Shown here piece after piece: positions 1-6,663 of a DNA stretch of 9,782 nt. A program made the position numbers and the translations under genes. Origin of the DNA: Rhizobacter sp. (GTDB lineage Bacteria; Pseudomonadota; Gammaproteobacteria; Burkholderiales; Burkholderiaceae); the NCBI GenBank assembly GCA_014379885.1, contig JACMKW010000608.1:1-9782 (forward strand), written 5' to 3'. Numbering within the stretch: the first letter of the stretch is position 1; each line of letters begins with the position of its first letter. The notes beneath the pieces are model-generated. The model did not search any database. It was not told where the DNA came from and saw nothing but the letters and a program-made list of their open reading frames with translations.

Positions 1-120
1 ACCTTGCTGTCGCGTCGTCGTCTGACGGCCGAGCACCCCATTGAGCAGGTGGGCGAGCAACTGCGCGCCATGATGCCCTGGATCAAGAAGAACCGTTTGG
101 TCGACCAGTCGAAGAACTGA
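1..120 (+). CDS. ilvC: Ketol-acid reductoisomerase, C-terminal end (partial)
   Basis: Only the last 39 codons and the TGA stop are inside the window; the reading frame is open from base 1. The visible tail contains [18 protein letters not shown], the typical C-terminus of short (class I, about 338 aa) bacterial ketol-acid reductoisomerases. That enzyme uses NADPH and Mg2+ to isomerise and reduce acetolactate or acetohydroxybutyrate in valine, leucine and isoleucine synthesis in the cytoplasm. The catalytic and cofactor domains lie outside the window, so they cannot be checked. An intrinsic terminator follows 23 nt after the stop. The ilvC-pssA-leuA order is familiar from Burkholderiales and supports the call. 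Confidence 0.9.
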   Translation, partial: TLLSRRRLTAEHPIEQVGEQLRAMMPWIKKNRLVDQSKN

Positions 121-143
121 TCTTCGACCTGGCCGAAGACCAT

Positions 144-173
144 AAGCCGCAGGGGAAACCTTGCGGCTTTTTT
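144..173 (+). terminator. Intrinsic terminator after ilvC
   Basis: AAGCCGCA (144-151) pairs perfectly with TGCGGCTT (162-169) around a 10-nt loop, and the hairpin runs into six T residues (168-173). It lies between the ilvC stop and the pssA start, so it should end most ilvC transcripts. It implies that pssA has its own promoter or relies on read-through. I could not pick out a convincing sigma70 promoter in the 50 bp between this hairpin and pssA. Confidence 0.85.
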
Positions 174-224
174 GTTGATGGCTGGGGTATCCTTCCCGGC
201 CCGACCCCTTCAAACCAAAGGTTC

Positions 225-1058
225 ATGAACGTGACGCACGACGGTGAACAAGCGCTGGCAGACTCTGACGACGCGCCTCAGCGCCCGCGCCGCAAGGGCA
301 TCTACATCCTGCCCAACCTGTTCACGTTGGCGGCATTGTTCGGTGGTTTCTACGCGATCGTGATGGCCATGAACGGCCGCTTCGAGCAGTCGGCGATCGG
401 TATCTTCTGCGCCATGGTGCTCGACAGCCTGGATGGCCGTGTGGCGCGCATGACAAACACACAAAGCACCTTCGGCGAGCAGATGGACAGCCTGTCTGAC
501 ATGGTGTCGTTCGGTGCTGCACCGGCGCTGATCATTTATGAATGGGCGCTCAAGGGCCTGGGCAAGCTGGGTTGGATTGCTGCCTTCGTCTATTGCTCTT
601 GCGCTGCGCTGCGCCTGGCGCGTTTCAACACCAACCTGGCCGTGGTCGACAAACGCTTCTTCCAGGGCCTGCCGAGCCCCGCCGCTGCCGCACTGGTGAT
701 GGGCTTCATCTGGCTGATGGATGACTTGGGCTTCAAGGGCGCGCGCGAAGGCGAATGGCTGCAATGGACAGCGTTTGCGTTTGCGCTGTACGCCGGCCTC
801 ACCATGGTGACCAACGTGCCGTTCTACAGCTTCAAGGACGTGAGCTTCAAGCGCTCGGTGCCCTTCATCGTGATCGTGGCCATCGCCCTGGGCATTGCTT
901 TCATCACACTGCATCCGCCACTGGTGTTGTTTGGTTTGTTCGTGATTTATGGCCTTTCTGGCTATGGCGTTTATGTGTGGAAACGGGTGAAAGGCCGCCC
1001 GGTGAGCGTCATCGCTACCTCGATGGACGAGCCCGATGAAGAAGGGCTGCACCGCTGA
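225..1058 (+). CDS. pssA: CDP-diacylglycerol--serine O-phosphatidyltransferase
   Basis: This 277-aa integral membrane enzyme transfers serine onto CDP-diacylglycerol to make phosphatidylserine, the precursor of phosphatidylethanolamine. The CDP-alcohol phosphatidyltransferase motif is complete: D67, D70-G71, A74-R75, G84, D88 and D92 with the exact family spacing D-x2-DG-x2-AR-x8-G-x3-D-x3-D. The aspartates bind metal and activate the serine hydroxyl. Hydrophobic, probably membrane-spanning stretches lie at about 27-49, 97-128, 152-166, 181-197, 211-228 and 232-252, as expected for the Bacillus-type (type II) PssA rather than the soluble E. coli form. The first 25 residues are polar and cytosolic-looking. 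The start is slightly uncertain: AAAGG (217-221) is only 3 nt before ATG 225 but 9 nt before GTG 231, so the protein may begin two codons later. The last codons overlap the probable leu leader promoter. Confidence 0.93.
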   Translation: MNVTHDGEQALADSDDAPQRPRRKGIYILPNLFTLAALFGGFYAIVMAMNGRFEQSAIGIFCAMVLDSLDGRVARMTNTQSTFGEQMDSLSDMVSFGAAPALIIYEWALKGLGKLGWIAAFVYCSCAALRLARFNTNLAVVDKRFFQGLPSPAAAALVMGFIWLMDDLGFKGAREGEWLQWTAFAFALYAGLTMVTNVPFYSFKDVSFKRSVPFIVIVAIALGIAFITLHPPLVLFGLFVIYGLSGYGVYVWKRVKGRPVSVIATSMDEPDEEGLHR

Positions 1059-1067
1059 AAAGCTGCG

Positions 1068-1076
1068 TGCTATATT
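1068..1076 (+). promoter_or_regulatory. Extended -10 promoter for the leu leader
   Basis: TGC-TATATT reads as an extended -10 element (TG at 1068-1069, TATATT at 1071-1076). The matching -35 position at 17-bp spacing (TGCACC, 1048-1053, inside the end of pssA) is only 3/6 to consensus, which is usual for extended -10 promoters. Transcription would start at about 1082-1084, at or just before the ATG of the leader peptide, so the leader ORF would have virtually no 5' untranslated region. The position is predicted only; no start site has been mapped. Confidence 0.55.
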
Positions 1077-1083
1077 CGCGCCC

Positions 1084-1140
1084 ATGACGTTCTCGACCGC
1101 TTTCACGCTAGCCCTACTAGAGGTGCCACGGGCTCGCTGA
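1084..1140 (+). CDS. leuL: Leucine attenuator leader peptide (LeuL-like)
   Basis: An 18-codon ORF between pssA and leuA encodes MTFSTAFTLALLEVPRAR and ends in TGA. All three leucines (codons 9, 11 and 12) use CTA, a codon that I do not find in frame anywhere in pssA, the two leuA genes or the pbpG-like gene, about 1,735 codons. Rare CUA leucine codons in a short leader upstream of leucine genes are the hallmark of ribosome-mediated attenuation, as in enterobacterial leuL. Scarce charged tRNA-Leu would stall the ribosome here and favour the antiterminator. No Shine-Dalgarno precedes the ATG, and the predicted transcription start falls on or next to it, so translation may be leaderless. The downstream terminator and competing pairing fit the model. 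The symbol is assigned by analogy, not by sequence homology to enterobacterial leuL. Confidence 0.8.
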   Translation: MTFSTAFTLALLEVPRAR

Positions 1141-1178
1141 TCGTTCACGTCTACTCGTTTTCGCTCTCAACGGCCCGT
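1128..1178 (+). promoter_or_regulatory. Candidate antiterminator pairing of the leu attenuator
   Basis: ACGGGCT (1128-1134, leader codons 15-17) can pair with GGCCCGT (1172-1178): six Watson-Crick pairs and one G-U. The second segment is the core of the 5' arm of the terminator, so the two folds exclude each other. A ribosome stalled at the first CTA codons would leave 1128-1134 free to pair; one that reaches the stop at 1138 would cover it and release the terminator. This was found by eye with no energy calculation, and other pairings could also contribute. Confidence 0.5.
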
Positions 1179-1202
1179 ATGCAACCAGCATCGGGCCGTT
1201 TT
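1169..1202 (+). terminator. leu attenuator terminator hairpin
   Basis: AACGGCCCG (1169-1177) pairs perfectly with CGGGCCGTT (1192-1200). The stem continues with ATGC (1179-1182) against GCAT (1188-1191) after one bulged T at 1178, leaving a 5-nt loop. The run of four T residues (1199-1202) is followed by GCTTTG. It lies 28 nt after the leader peptide stop and 46 nt before the leuA ATG, where an attenuator terminator is expected. Confidence 0.85.
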
Positions 1203-1248
1203 GCTTTGTGAGCGTGCTGGTTGTCAATTCAACTCTCTGGGGTTCACC

Positions 1249-2946
1249 ATGTTGAAACAACCGCACTTGAAATACCGACCTTTCGCTCCCGTTGCCTTGC
1301 GCGACCGCACCTGGCCTGATGCCGTGCTGACGCGTGCACCCATCTGGCTGAGCACCGATCTGCGCGACGGCAATCAGGCGCTGATCGAGCCAATGGACGC
1401 TGAACGCAAGCTGCGCATGTTCCAGATGCTGCTGCGCATCGGCTTCAAGGAGATCGAGGTCGGTTTTCCGTCGGCATCGCAAACCGAGTTTGATTTCGTT
1501 CGCATGCTCATCGAGCGCAATCTCATCCCTGACGATGTGACCATCCAGGTGCTGACACAGGCACGCGAGCCGCTGATACGCCGCACTTTCGAGTCGCTTC
1601 AAGGCGCCCGACGCGCCATCGTTCATCTCTACAACGCCACGGCACCGGTGATGCGTGATGTGGTCTTGGGGCTTGATCAAGATGGCGTGGTCGACTTGGC
1701 GGTCGAGCATGCGCAGTTGATGAACCAACTGGCTGCCGAACAGCCCACAACAGACTGGCGTTTCGAGTATTCGCCGGAGACCTTCTCCGACACTGAGCTC
1801 GAATTCGCAAAGCGCATCGTGGATGCTGTTGTCGCGGTGTGGCAACCCACGCCGGAATGCAAGTGCATTGTCAACCTGCCCACCACCATCGAGCGTTCCA
1901 CGCCGAACGTGTTTGCCGACATGGTCGAGTGGATGCATCGCCATTTGGCTCGCCGAAATGCCATCGTGCTCTCAGTTCACCCGCACAACGACCGTGGTAC
2001 CGGCACTGCTACTGGTGAGCTGGCTTTGATGGCCGGTGCGGATCGCATCGAGGGCTGCTTATTTGGCAATGGCGAACGCACAGGCAATGTGGATCTGGTC
2101 AACATCGCGCTCAATCTCTACACGCAGGGCGTAGCGCCCGGACTCGACTTTTCCGACATCGACGAGGTGCGACGTTGTGTCGAACACTGCAACCAGTTGC
2201 CGGTTCACCCGCGCCATCCGTATGTGGGCGACCTGGTCTACACCTCGTTCTCCGGTTCGCACCAGGACGCGATCAAGAAAGCATTTGCCGCACGACGAGA
2301 CGGCGATGTGTGGAACATGCCTTACCTGCCCATCGACCCGAAGGATCTGGGTCGCAGCTACGACGCGGTGATCCGCGTCAACAGCCAGTCGGGCAAGGGT
2401 GGCATCTCGTACCTGCTCGAGAACGAATACGGCGTGGAGCTGCCGCGTCGACTGCAGATCGAGTTCAGCCAGGTGGTGCAGCAGGTGATGGACGACAGCG
2501 GCAAGGAGCTGACGGCCACCGAGCTGTGGAACATCTTCCAGCGCGAGTACAGCGTGGCCGGTGCATGGAGTGCACAGGTCATCCACGCCACGATCTCGGA
2601 GGCGCCGAACGGCCAAGTGCGTTTGTCCACCGCGGTTGAGCTGGGTGGGCGCGGCCTCGGAGTCGACGGCGTGGGCTCCGGCCCCATCGACGCATTTGTG
2701 GAAGGCGTGAACCGTCAGCTTTCAACCAAAGTGCGTGTGCTCGATTACCACGAACATGCCATCGGCAGCGGTGCGGATGCGAAGGCGGTGGCGTACATCG
2801 AGGTACGCATTGGAGATGCCGTCACGCTGTTTGGCGTTGGTATCGATTCCAACATCGTCTCGGCGTCGCTGAAGGCCATTACCTCGGGCCTGCAACGCGC
2901 CATGCGGCAGGGTCACCTGCGCTTTGCGCAAGCCGTCGTCGCCTAA
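1249..2946 (+). CDS. leuA: 2-isopropylmalate synthase, long type (type 2)
   Basis: This 565-aa enzyme condenses acetyl-CoA with 2-ketoisovalerate to 2-isopropylmalate, the first committed step of leucine synthesis. The TIM-barrel domain carries DLRDGNQ at 37-43 (R39 and D40 match the catalytic Arg and metal-binding Asp), [11 protein letters not shown] at 71-81, the metal-ligand HPHND at 244-248 and GNGERTGN at 273-280. From about residue 430 a C-terminal domain resembles the leucine-binding regulatory domain, with [13 protein letters not shown] at 471-483, so feedback inhibition by leucine is likely. Length and N-terminus (KYRPF, then [12 protein letters not shown]) match the actinobacterial and yeast-like long LeuA class. 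ATG 1249 is chosen because it follows the attenuator terminator and has a weak GGGG (1239-1242) 6 nt upstream; starts further left would lie in the terminator hairpin. A second, short-type leuA begins 27 nt after its stop. Confidence 0.92.
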   Translation: MLKQPHLKYRPFAPVALRDRTWPDAVLTRAPIWLSTDLRDGNQALIEPMDAERKLRMFQMLLRIGFKEIEVGFPSASQTEFDFVRMLIERNLIPDDVTIQVLTQAREPLIRRTFESLQGARRAIVHLYNATAPVMRDVVLGLDQDGVVDLAVEHAQLMNQLAAEQPTTDWRFEYSPETFSDTELEFAKRIVDAVVAVWQPTPECKCIVNLPTTIERSTPNVFADMVEWMHRHLARRNAIVLSVHPHNDRGTGTATGELALMAGADRIEGCLFGNGERTGNVDLVNIALNLYTQGVAPGLDFSDIDEVRRCVEHCNQLPVHPRHPYVGDLVYTSFSGSHQDAIKKAFAARRDGDVWNMPYLPIDPKDLGRSYDAVIRVNSQSGKGGISYLLENEYGVELPRRLQIEFSQVVQQVMDDSGKELTATELWNIFQREYSVAGAWSAQVIHATISEAPNGQVRLSTAVELGGRGLGVDGVGSGPIDAFVEGVNRQLSTKVRVLDYHEHAIGSGADAKAVAYIEVRIGDAVTLFGVGIDSNIVSASLKAITSGLQRAMRQGHLRFAQAVVA

Positions 2947-2973
2947 CATGCGGACAGAAATCAGGAGCCAGCC

Positions 2974-4515
2974 ATGACCGACAAACTCATCATCTTCGAC
3001 ACCACCTTGCGTGACGGCGAACAATCCCCTGGCGCGTCGATGACCAAGGACGAAAAGCTGCGCATCGCACGTCAGCTTGAGCGGCTGAAGGTCAACGTGA
3101 TCGAGGCTGGTTTTGCGGCCTCGTCCAACGGCGACTTCGAGGCCGTGAAGGCCATCTCCCACGCCATCAAGGACAGCACCGTCTGCTCACTGGCCCGTGC
3201 CAACGACCGTGACATCGCGCGTGCTGCCGAGGCACTGCAAGGCGGCAGTTCCACCCGCATTCACCTGTTCCTGGCCACCAGCGCTTTGCACATGGAAAAG
3301 AAGCTGCGCATGACGCCCGACCAGGTGTTCGAACAAGCGCGTTTGTCGACACGCTTCGCACGCAACTTGTCGGGTGACGTGGAGTTTTCGCCGGAAGACG
3401 GTTACCGCTCCGATCCTGACTTCTTGTGTCGTGTGCTGGAAGCGGTGATCGCCGAAGGCGCGACCACCATCAACATCCCCGACACCGTGGGCTATGCCAT
3501 CCCCGAGCTGTACGGCAACTTCATCCTCGATCTGCGCAATCGCATTCCCAACGCCGACAAGGCGGTGTGGTCGGTGCATTGCCACAACGACTTGGGGCTG
3601 GCGGTGGCCAACTCGCTCGCGGGCGTGAAGATCGGCGGCGCGCGGCAAATCGAATGCACCATCAACGGCTTGGGCGAGCGAGCGGGCAACTGCGCGCTGG
3701 AAGAAGTCGTGATGGCCTTGCGCACACGCAAGGACTATTTCGACCTCGCGCTCGACATCGATGCCACCCAGATCGTGTCGGCATCTCGCCTGGTGTCGCA
3801 GACCACGGGCTTCGTGGTGCAGCCCAACAAGGCGGTCGTCGGGGCCAATGCCTTCGCACACGCTTCGGGCATCCACCAAGACGGCGTGCTCAAGGCACGT
3901 GACACCTATGAAATCATGCGCGCCGAAGACGTGGGCTGGGCCGCCAACAAGATCGTGCTGGGCAAGCTCTCGGGGCGCAATGCATTCAAGCAGCGCCTGC
4001 ATGAGCTGGGCATTCAGTTGAACTCCGAAGCCGAGGTGAATGCCGCTTTTGCCCGATTCAAGGAGCTGGCCGATCGCAAGAGTGACATCTTTGACGAAGA
4101 CATCCTCGCCTTGGTAATGGACGAGTCAGTGACCACTGAGCACGAGTACTACCGCCTGCTGGCTTTGTCGCAGCGCTCGGAAACCGGCGAGCGCCCGCAC
4201 GCCAAGGTGGCATTCGCGGCAGGGGACACCGAGCACCACACCGAGAGCGACGGCAATGGCCCGGTGGACGCCAGCCTGAAGGCCATCGAGTCGCAGCTGA
4301 AAAGTGGGGCCGAAATGCTGCTCTATTCCGTCAATGCCATCACCTCGGGCAGCACAGAATCGCAGGGCGAGGTGACGGTGCGGCTGCAACATGGCGGGCG
4401 TGTTGTCAACGGCGTGGGATCCGACCCTGACATTGTGGTCGCGTCAGCCAAGGCCTACCTCGCAGCGTTGAACAAGCTGCACAGCAAGAACGAGCGCGTC
4501 GCTGCCCAGGGGTGA
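2974..4515 (+). CDS. leuA: 2-isopropylmalate synthase, standard bacterial type (type 1)
   Basis: A second, only distantly related isopropylmalate synthase of 513 aa, the usual length of the E. coli-like class. Catalytic-domain motifs are present: [12 protein letters not shown] at 9-20, EAGF at 44-47, the metal-ligand HCHND at 202-206, NGLGERAGN at 231-239 and GIHQDG at 299-304. The C-terminal regulatory domain (about 370-513) includes [15 protein letters not shown] at 474-488, as in leucine-regulated LeuA; this favours isopropylmalate synthase over citramalate or homocitrate synthase. A strong Shine-Dalgarno AGGAG (2963-2967) lies 6 nt before the ATG. It should be co-transcribed with the preceding long leuA and thus share its attenuator. 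Whether both proteins are active, or one has a shifted substrate or effector preference, cannot be told from sequence alone. Confidence 0.93.
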   Translation: MTDKLIIFDTTLRDGEQSPGASMTKDEKLRIARQLERLKVNVIEAGFAASSNGDFEAVKAISHAIKDSTVCSLARANDRDIARAAEALQGGSSTRIHLFLATSALHMEKKLRMTPDQVFEQARLSTRFARNLSGDVEFSPEDGYRSDPDFLCRVLEAVIAEGATTINIPDTVGYAIPELYGNFILDLRNRIPNADKAVWSVHCHNDLGLAVANSLAGVKIGGARQIECTINGLGERAGNCALEEVVMALRTRKDYFDLALDIDATQIVSASRLVSQTTGFVVQPNKAVVGANAFAHASGIHQDGVLKARDTYEIMRAEDVGWAANKIVLGKLSGRNAFKQRLHELGIQLNSEAEVNAAFARFKELADRKSDIFDEDILALVMDESVTTEHEYYRLLALSQRSETGERPHAKVAFAAGDTEHHTESDGNGPVDASLKAIESQLKSGAEMLLYSVNAITSGSTESQGEVTVRLQHGGRVVNGVGSDPDIVVASAKAYLAALNKLHSKNERVAAQG

Positions 4516-4518
4516 TAT

Positions 4519-4536
4519 TTGTCACGCACCTGACAA
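4519..4536. promoter_or_regulatory. Inverted repeat, candidate operator
   Basis: TTGTCA and TGACAA form a perfect 6-bp-arm dyad separated by 6 nt, starting 3 nt after the second leuA stop and about 100 bp before the pbpG-like gene. No T-run follows, so it does not look like a terminator. It could be a protein-binding site for the downstream gene, but I recognise no specific regulator. Confidence 0.25.
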
Positions 4537-4578
4537 CTCCTTAGTCTCACTTGAGGAAAATGGCGCAAGTTTTTGATA

Positions 4579-4606
4579 TTGCGGGGTTTTTTCTTTGGGC
4601 TACACT
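4579..4606 (+). promoter_or_regulatory. Possible sigma70 promoter of the pbpG-like gene
   Basis: TACACT (4601-4606) is a 4/6 -10 element; TTGCGG (4579-4584), at 16-bp spacing, is a weak -35. A better -35-like hexamer, TTGATA (4573-4578), lies 22 bp from the -10, which is too far. Initiation near 4613 would leave a short leader holding the AAGGGG ribosome-binding site (4623-4628). Confidence 0.35.
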
Positions 4607-4636
4607 CGAAATACCGAGCGTCAAGGGGTAGTTGTG

Positions 4637-5779
4637 ATGCGGTTCTCCCAAAAGTCAGCGTTTTTCGTTCTGCGTGGTCTGATCGCGCTGACGATTGCTG
4701 TCTGCCTGCCACTGTCTGCGGGTGCGACAGCCAAGCCGGCCAAGAAGCGCGTGGCAGCCGTGTCCAAGGCGCCGGGCGTCAAATCGAAATTTGTGACTGT
4801 TCGCAACATCAAGCGCACCAGTCTTCGCGCGCACGTCGTCGTGCCGGCCAAGCCCTCGTTCGGTCAAGCCTCCGGCCTGCATGGAACCATCGACCCGCTG
4901 GCGCTGAAGTCCAGTGTCGCGCTCGTGATGGACCAAGAGACCAACGAGGTTCTCTTCAGCAAGAATTCACAGGCCGTGTTGCCCATCGCATCGCTGACCA
5001 AGCTGATGACGGCACTGGTCGTGACCGAAGCCAAGCTTCCGCTCGACGAGCTGCTGACCGTCAGCCAGGCCGATGTCGATACCGAAAAGGGCAGCCGCTC
5101 GCGCCTGACCGTGGGCACGCAGCTCACACGCGGCGAGATGCTGCATCTGGCCCTGATGTCGTCCGAAAACCGCGCCGCGCATGCGTTGGGTCGCACCTAC
5201 CCGGGTGGCCTGGATGTCTTTGTGGCCGCCATGAACCGCAAGACGGTCGAGCTTGGCATGAGCAATACCAAATATGTAGAACCCACAGGCTTGTCGAGCC
5301 GCAACCAGTCGAGCGCTCGTGATCTGGTGACGCTGGTCAAGGCTGCGCACAACTACCAAGTGATTCGTGAGCTGTCGACCTCGCACGAGCATCAGGTGGC
5401 GGTGGGTCGCCGGCAGGTTCAGTTCCGCAACACGAATGGCTTGGTGCGTAACCCCGAGTGGGACATCAGCCTGCAAAAAACCGGCTACATCTCTGAGGCC
5501 GGCCGTTGCCTGGTGATGCAGGCCAAGCTGGCCGGGCGTCAACTGGTGATGGTGTTCCTTGATTCAGCGGGCAAGTATTCCCGTATTGGGGACGCCGAGC
5601 GGGTGCGCAAGTGGGTGAACGAAAGGCCGATCATGGTGGCAGCCCCGGCCGGTCCGGCGCTGGCTGCGCCGGCACTGTTGATAGCACCCACCGTGGTGGT
5701 GCCTGCAGCGGTGCCGATGCCTGAAGCCACGCCAGCGACTGAGCCGACCGTGCTCGAGGCGCCGAAGCTGACCTCTTGA
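4637..5779 (+). CDS. pbpG: D-alanyl-D-alanine endopeptidase, penicillin-binding protein 7 family
   Basis: A 380-aa serine peptidase of the low-molecular-weight PBP family (S11), predicted periplasmic, that cleaves D-Ala-containing cross-links in peptidoglycan. All three active-site motifs are present: S119-L-T-K122 (nucleophile and general base), S176-E-N178 and K281-T-G283. A signal peptide is clear: a charged start MRFSQK, a hydrophobic core at about 14-27, and a likely cut after A30-T-A32. A basic, low-complexity linker (33-75) leads to the catalytic domain at about 85-330. The last 45 residues (335-380) form an Ala/Pro/Val-rich tail beyond the roughly 310-aa length of E. coli PbpG. The tail lacks the amphipathic membrane helix of DacA-type carboxypeptidases, which supports PbpG rather than DacA. 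ATG 4637 is preferred (AAGGGG 8 nt upstream, directly before the signal peptide); GTG 4634 is possible. Confidence 0.85.
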   Translation: MRFSQKSAFFVLRGLIALTIAVCLPLSAGATAKPAKKRVAAVSKAPGVKSKFVTVRNIKRTSLRAHVVVPAKPSFGQASGLHGTIDPLALKSSVALVMDQETNEVLFSKNSQAVLPIASLTKLMTALVVTEAKLPLDELLTVSQADVDTEKGSRSRLTVGTQLTRGEMLHLALMSSENRAAHALGRTYPGGLDVFVAAMNRKTVELGMSNTKYVEPTGLSSRNQSSARDLVTLVKAAHNYQVIRELSTSHEHQVAVGRRQVQFRNTNGLVRNPEWDISLQKTGYISEAGRCLVMQAKLAGRQLVMVFLDSAGKYSRIGDAERVRKWVNERPIMVAAPAGPALAAPALLIAPTVVVPAAVPMPEATPATEPTVLEAPKLTS

Positions 5780-5796
5780 TCTCTTCGCTCTGATTC

Positions 5797-5836
5797 CAAA
5801 AGCAAAGAGCCCGGCATGCCGGGCTCTTTGCTTTTG
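5797..5836. terminator. Bidirectional terminator, perfect 40-bp palindrome
   Basis: The 40 bases are a perfect palindrome centred on GGCATGCC (5813-5820), with flanking AGAGCCC/GGGCTCT and outer CAAAAGC/GCTTTTG. Each strand has an A-run on the left arm and T residues on the right arm, so a hairpin with an A/T-rich base forms in transcripts of either direction. It lies 17 nt after the pbpG-like stop (rightward) and 14 nt past the iclR stop (leftward), serving these convergent genes. The T-runs are short (four T) for a classical terminator, but the stem is very long. Confidence 0.85.
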
Positions 5837-5850
5837 AGCGGAATGCGAAG

Positions 5851-6618
5851 CTATCCGCGGTGACCCAGCGCCGATGAGATCTGTGACGCGGTCGACTTGA
5901 GCCGCTCCAGCCATCCTTCTTCCAGGCGATCGGCCGGGGCTGAGATCGACAAGCCTGCCACCAGCTTGCCTTGGTCGTCCAGAATGCCGGCGGCCATGCA
6001 GCGCACGCCCAGCTCCAGCTCTTCGTCGTCGCGTGCGGTGCCGTATTGCAGCACCTTGGACAACTCGCGCTCCAACGTAGACACATCGGTGATGCTGTTG
6101 CGCGTGTGGCCGGCCAGGCCGGTGCGGGTGGCATAGGCGCGCACGCGCTGCGGGTCGTCGTGGGCGAGGAAGAGTTTGCCCACGGAAGTCAGGTGCAAAG
6201 GGGCACGGCCGCCGACCGCCCGCACGACCTGCATGCCAGAGCGTTCGCTGTAGGTGCGTTCGATGTAGACGATCTCGTCGCCTTGGCGCATGGACAGGTT
6301 CACCGGCTGGTGTGTGAGCTTGTGCAGCTCGCGCATCGGGCCGAGTGCGGCGTCGCGCACATCGAGGCGTGCTTTCACCAGGTTGCCAAGCTCCAGCAGG
6401 CGCATGCCCAGGCGGTAGCTGCCAGCTTCGGGGCGGTCGACGTAACGCCCAACCGTCAGGTCGTTGAGGATGCGGTGGGCGGTGGAGGGGTGCAAGCCGG
6501 TTTGCTCGCTGATGAGCTTCAGAGAAATCGGATCCTGGTGCGAAGCCAGCAGATCCAGCAGCGAGAACATGCGTTCAAGCACCTGGATCGCGGGTTTTTG
6601 ACCCTCTTTGCTTTTCAT
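5851..6618 (-). CDS. IclR-family transcriptional regulator
   Basis: A 255-aa regulator, typical IclR length. An N-terminal winged helix-turn-helix spans about 10-72, with the recognition region ISEQTGLHPSTAHRILNDL at 36-54. The effector-binding domain follows, with the family signature near 196-212 (ARDDEELELGVRCMAAGI) and LTSVGKLFLA at 143-152. IclR proteins bind small metabolites and can repress or activate; the ligand cannot be inferred here. The start is uncertain. ATG 6618 gives MKSKEGQKPAIQVLERM; ATG 6654 would add 12 residues but sits inside an inverted repeat. Neither has a clear Shine-Dalgarno. The gene lies 45 nt after hpnE on the same strand, so it may be read with the hpn operon, or from its own promoter near the dyad at 6637-6661. 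A link to hopanoid control is suggested only by position. Confidence 0.88.
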   Translation of the reverse strand: MKSKEGQKPAIQVLERMFSLLDLLASHQDPISLKLISEQTGLHPSTAHRILNDLTVGRYVDRPEAGSYRLGMRLLELGNLVKARLDVRDAALGPMRELHKLTHQPVNLSMRQGDEIVYIERTYSERSGMQVVRAVGGRAPLHLTSVGKLFLAHDDPQRVRAYATRTGLAGHTRNSITDVSTLERELSKVLQYGTARDDEELELGVRCMAAGILDDQGKLVAGLSISAPADRLEEGWLERLKSTASQISSALGHRG

Positions 6619-6636
6619 CCGGTCATTTTGACGCAG

Positions 6637-6661
6637 TTTCGCGAGATTTTGCATCGCGAAA
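6637..6661. promoter_or_regulatory. Inverted repeat before iclR, possible autoregulatory operator
   Basis: TTTCGCGA (6637-6644) and TCGCGAAA (6654-6661) are perfect 8-bp arms separated by 9 nt, between the hpnE stop (6664) and the preferred iclR start (6618). No T-run follows in the leftward direction, so it is not a terminator. IclR-family proteins commonly bind palindromes near their own promoters, which makes autoregulation plausible. The protein-site match is inferred from position. Confidence 0.45.
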
Positions 6662-6663
6662 AT

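Noticed and set aside
210..1148. Long antisense open frame (312 codons) opposite pssA
   Set aside because: It is a high-GC shadow: His/Gln/Arg-rich translation with no domain, fully overlapping a well-supported gene.
1201..1248. Earlier leuA start (TTG at 1201) adding 16 residues
   Set aside because: It would begin in the T-run of the attenuator terminator, lacks a ribosome-binding site, and the added residues do not resemble the LeuA N-terminus.
4549..4575. ACTTG/CAAGT hairpin followed by five T residues, as a terminator for the leu operon
   Set aside because: The stem is only 5 bp with two G-C pairs and a 12-nt loop; too weak to call. A nearby CGCAA/TTGCG pairing (4564-4583) before a T-run is equally weak.
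6604..6615. CTCTTTGCTTTT at the iclR start repeats in the terminator arm at 5824-5835, suggesting pairing between the two ends of the iclR mRNA
   Set aside because: A 12-base match is expected a few times by chance in 10 kb, and no further similarity surrounds it.
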